Below are positions 62,545 to 64,000 of a DNA stretch of 64,000 bases, in pieces. The DNA is from JABDIY01 sp963803875 (GTDB lineage Bacteria; Actinomycetota; Acidimicrobiia; Acidimicrobiales; SZUA-35): contig CAWDOA010000006.1 of assembly GCA_963803875.1 (NCBI GenBank), positions 1 through 64,000 on the forward strand, given 5' to 3'. Position numbers and translations under genes: made by a program. How positions within the stretch are numbered: the first letter of the stretch is position 1; each line of letters opens with the position of its first letter. Under the pieces are notes generated by a model. The model saw only the letters and a program-made list of their open reading frames with translations. It ran no database searches and was not told where the DNA came from.

Positions 62545-63387
62545 ATGGAACGCAACCTTGCCGACAAGCTCCCCGGCCCGAGCGATCCCAACGTATGGGC
62601 CGAGAAGGTAACGCGAGCGGGCTGGATCGCAAAGGGGACAATCTACGTGGTGATCGGTGGTCTGGCCTTCGAGTTGGCGCGACGCTCACCCCCTGACAGC
62701 GAAGCAGACAAGGCCGGTGCCCTGGAACGGGTTGCCCAAGCCCCTGCGGGTCAGCTGCTCGTCGGCGGAATGGGCGTGGGACTGCTTTTGTTCGCCCTAT
62801 GGCACGTGTGGGCTGCGGTGGCTCGCAATCCGGAGGGCATCCTTGGGGCAGCAAAGAGGGCGGGTTGGGCCGGCCTCGGAGTCAGCTACGTGCTTCTGGG
62901 CGCCACCGGCCTGGAGATCGCGTTGCAGGGGTCGAACCCGACGTCCAATAGCTCGTCGTCGGCAACCTCACCCTCGGGGTTCGCCACACGACTGTTTGAC
63001 GTTCCCGGGGGCCGAATCGTCGGATTCGGTATCGGAGTTGGAACCATCGGCGTGGCGCTCTACCAGCTCAACAAGGGAATGCGGCAGGACTTCTTGGGCG
63101 AGATCGACACCGAGGACCTGGACCCCGGTCCGAGGAAGGCGTTGGGTGTGCTCGGCACGCTGGGTTTCGGGGCTCGTAGCGTCGTGCTCGGTTTGGCCGG
63201 CTGGCTCTTTGCTTTGGCTGCTTGGCAGTACGACCCGTCCGAGGCAGCTGGTCTCGACCAGGCGCTCCGCACGATCACCGATGCTCCGTTTGGCCGGGTT
63301 GTGCTCGGATTCGTGGCAGCGGGGCTGGCGTCGGCGGGTGCGTACGAGCTCATCACTTTCCGGCGACAGCGTCTCGTCGACGAATAA
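62545..63387 (+). CDS. DUF1206 membrane protein
   Basis: 280 residues with three repeats of a two-helix unit: KVTRAGWIAKGTIYVVIGGL, GAAKRAGWAGLGVSYVLLGA and TLGFGARSVVLGLAGWLFAL, each preceding a second helix. The repeated R-G/A-x-x-Y/V layout is diagnostic of DUF1206 proteins, small integral membrane proteins of unknown function, common in actinobacteria. Length is normal and the gene is intact. It stands alone; transcription direction is away from the PcfJ-like gene. Confidence 0.9.
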   Translation: MERNLADKLPGPSDPNVWAEKVTRAGWIAKGTIYVVIGGLAFELARRSPPDSEADKAGALERVAQAPAGQLLVGGMGVGLLLFALWHVWAAVARNPEGILGAAKRAGWAGLGVSYVLLGATGLEIALQGSNPTSNSSSSATSPSGFATRLFDVPGGRIVGFGIGVGTIGVALYQLNKGMRQDFLGEIDTEDLDPGPRKALGVLGTLGFGARSVVLGLAGWLFALAAWQYDPSEAAGLDQALRTITDAPFGRVVLGFVAAGLASAGAYELITFRRQRLVDE

Positions 63388-63546
63388 CCGGAGCCCATGC
63401 GCCAACAATGACTACTTTCACTGGACCGTCGGCCCGCAACCTACGAGCCCGGCTCGATGGGTCCATCCGAGGCCGACGACATCGTGTCGACCGGTCGGTG
63501 GATCACCGGCGACACCCCGTAACGCACGACACAGAGAAGGAACAAG

Positions 63547-63585
63547 ATGGATACTCGCATCGGGTGTGGACCCGACTTCGAGTAG
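63547..63585 (+). other. Possible 12-residue leader-like ORF
   Basis: AGAAGG (63535) sits six bases ahead of an ATG that opens MDTRIGCGPDFE and a stop. The ribosome site is better than for many genes here, but the product is tiny and ends next to the convergent photolyase stop. It may be the stub of a lost gene. The rest of 63388-63594 shows nothing else. Confidence 0.2.
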
Positions 63586-63594
63586 GACCGAGGG

Positions 63595-64000
63595 CTAACC
63601 GGAGTTCTCCCGCAGCCAGGCGTCGAGGTCGCCTTTGCGTTTCAGAGCGGCGGTCGTGAATGGTCGAACCTTGCCGATCACGTCACGCTCCTGGAACCCT
63701 TGGTCGTGCCGACCGAAACACCAGGCCACGTTCGCATACGAGTTCGGGTCACGCCCGTCCAAGAACCATTTGTTGTTCAGCTCCAGCAGGGTTCTGAACG
63801 CGTGGTCGGGGGTGTTGGTCCAGTACAAGATCTGTTTGCCCCAGTACATGCGAAGCTGATTGTGGACCCAGCCTTCGGTGCGGATCACCCTCATGATGGC
63901 GTTCCAGATCTCGTCGTCGGTCTCGCCCCGCTCGAGCTCTGCAGCGGTGACGATTCTGGGGCGTTCGTCGTCGCGATGGTCAGCCAAGGTCTCCCGAGCC
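63595..64000 (-). CDS. phr: Class II CPD photolyase, C-terminal part (runs off the window)
   Basis: The last about 135 residues of a class II cyclobutane-pyrimidine-dimer photolyase, which uses light and FAD to split UV-induced dimers. EIWNAIMRVIRTEGW, QLRMYWGKQILYWTNTPDHA and LNNKWFLDGRDPNSYANVAW then CFGRHDQGF match the FAD/DNA-binding helical domain of this class. The frame is open to the window edge (ETLADHRDDERPRIV), so the N-terminal part lies beyond 64000. Sequence ahead of the terminal region looks intact. Confidence 0.88.
   Translation of the reverse strand, partial: ARETLADHRDDERPRIVTAAELERGETDDEIWNAIMRVIRTEGWVHNQLRMYWGKQILYWTNTPDHAFRTLLELNNKWFLDGRDPNSYANVAWCFGRHDQGFQERDVIGKVRPFTTAALKRKGDLDAWLRENSG

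Noticed and set aside
1..64000. tRNA, rRNA or replication-origin sequences
   Set aside because: A visual scan for tRNA T-loop-like sequences, conserved rRNA stretches and DnaA-box clusters found nothing convincing. A covariance search would be needed to exclude short RNAs.

Overview
The window is GC-rich, densely coded DNA from a high-GC Gram-positive bacterium. The gene set fits Actinomycetota, most likely an acidimicrobial (Acidimicrobiia) lineage: a 13E12/DUF222-type HNH gene, a SARP/BTAD regulator, DUF1206 and DUF4214 proteins, a class II photolyase, a branched-chain keto acid dehydrogenase operon, many ATGA/GTGA stop-start overlaps and frequent GTG starts. The lineage is inferred from gene content; no rRNA or tRNA gene was seen. 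Several genes are interrupted by single-base indels, often in G/C runs, and 33.2-37.3 kb is broken every 100-200 bases. That pattern suggests an imperfectly polished long-read or metagenome assembly at least as much as biological decay.

Layout. 0.46-2.7 kb: a wrecked quinone-reductase-type gene and a frameshifted FGGY sugar kinase. 2.8-6.3 kb (minus): bkd operon E1alpha-E1beta-E2. 6.4-7.5 kb: AlkC glycosylase. 7.7-19.2 kb: an envelope/signalling block with three successive transcription units, namely a giant GT-C-like membrane protein with two small envelope proteins, a GT2-GT4 fusion glycosyltransferase, and a five-gene operon STAS, MOP flippase, hybrid histidine kinase, H-NOX haem sensor and a kinase-like protein lacking its phospho-histidine. 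Each unit is preceded by the same direct repeat CTTGA-N6-CTTGAG with an 11-bp period, and an OmpR-type regulator lies convergently at 19.3-20.0 kb. 20-27.2 kb: small HNH-associated gene, broken HNH gene, amino-acid dehydrogenase, M20 peptidase, PatB-type lyase and a MaoC-type hydratase. 27.2-27.5 kb: debris of an SDR-SIMPL gene pair whose intact copy is at 43.4-45.3 kb. 27.7-38.2 kb: SARP regulator, unknown protein, two frameshifted CusA-like RND pumps and a two-domain exported protein. 38.3-43.3 kb: two-component system, ABC exporter operon and divergent small exported protein. 43.4-46.8 kb: SIMPL lipoprotein, SDR, TetR with a perfect operator, deleted ltrA, and a MmcQ/YjbR protein. 46.7-64 kb: HhH protein with a histone-like tail, DUF4214 exoprotein, methyltransferase, fused 5-oxoprolinase, DUF5671-GNAT membrane protein, small envelope and HTH proteins, Baeyer-Villiger monooxygenase, CNNM/CorC protein, PcfJ-like protein, DUF1206 protein and the C-terminal end of a class II photolyase.

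The most interesting signal is the 7.7-20 kb block. The H-NOX protein has all canonical haem residues and no distal Tyr, which suggests NO sensing. It is translationally coupled to a sensorless hybrid kinase and to a degenerate kinase, behind a STAS protein and a flippase. The shared 11-bp-period promoter repeat links this operon to two upstream glycosyltransferase units, and an OmpR-type regulator of the class that binds such repeats is next door. A plausible reading is an NO-responsive phosphorelay controlling cell-surface glycan synthesis and export. Also notable are a five-copy, about 82-bp imperfect-palindrome repeat family in the gaps between genes, and two sites holding internally deleted fragments of genes that exist intact elsewhere in the window.
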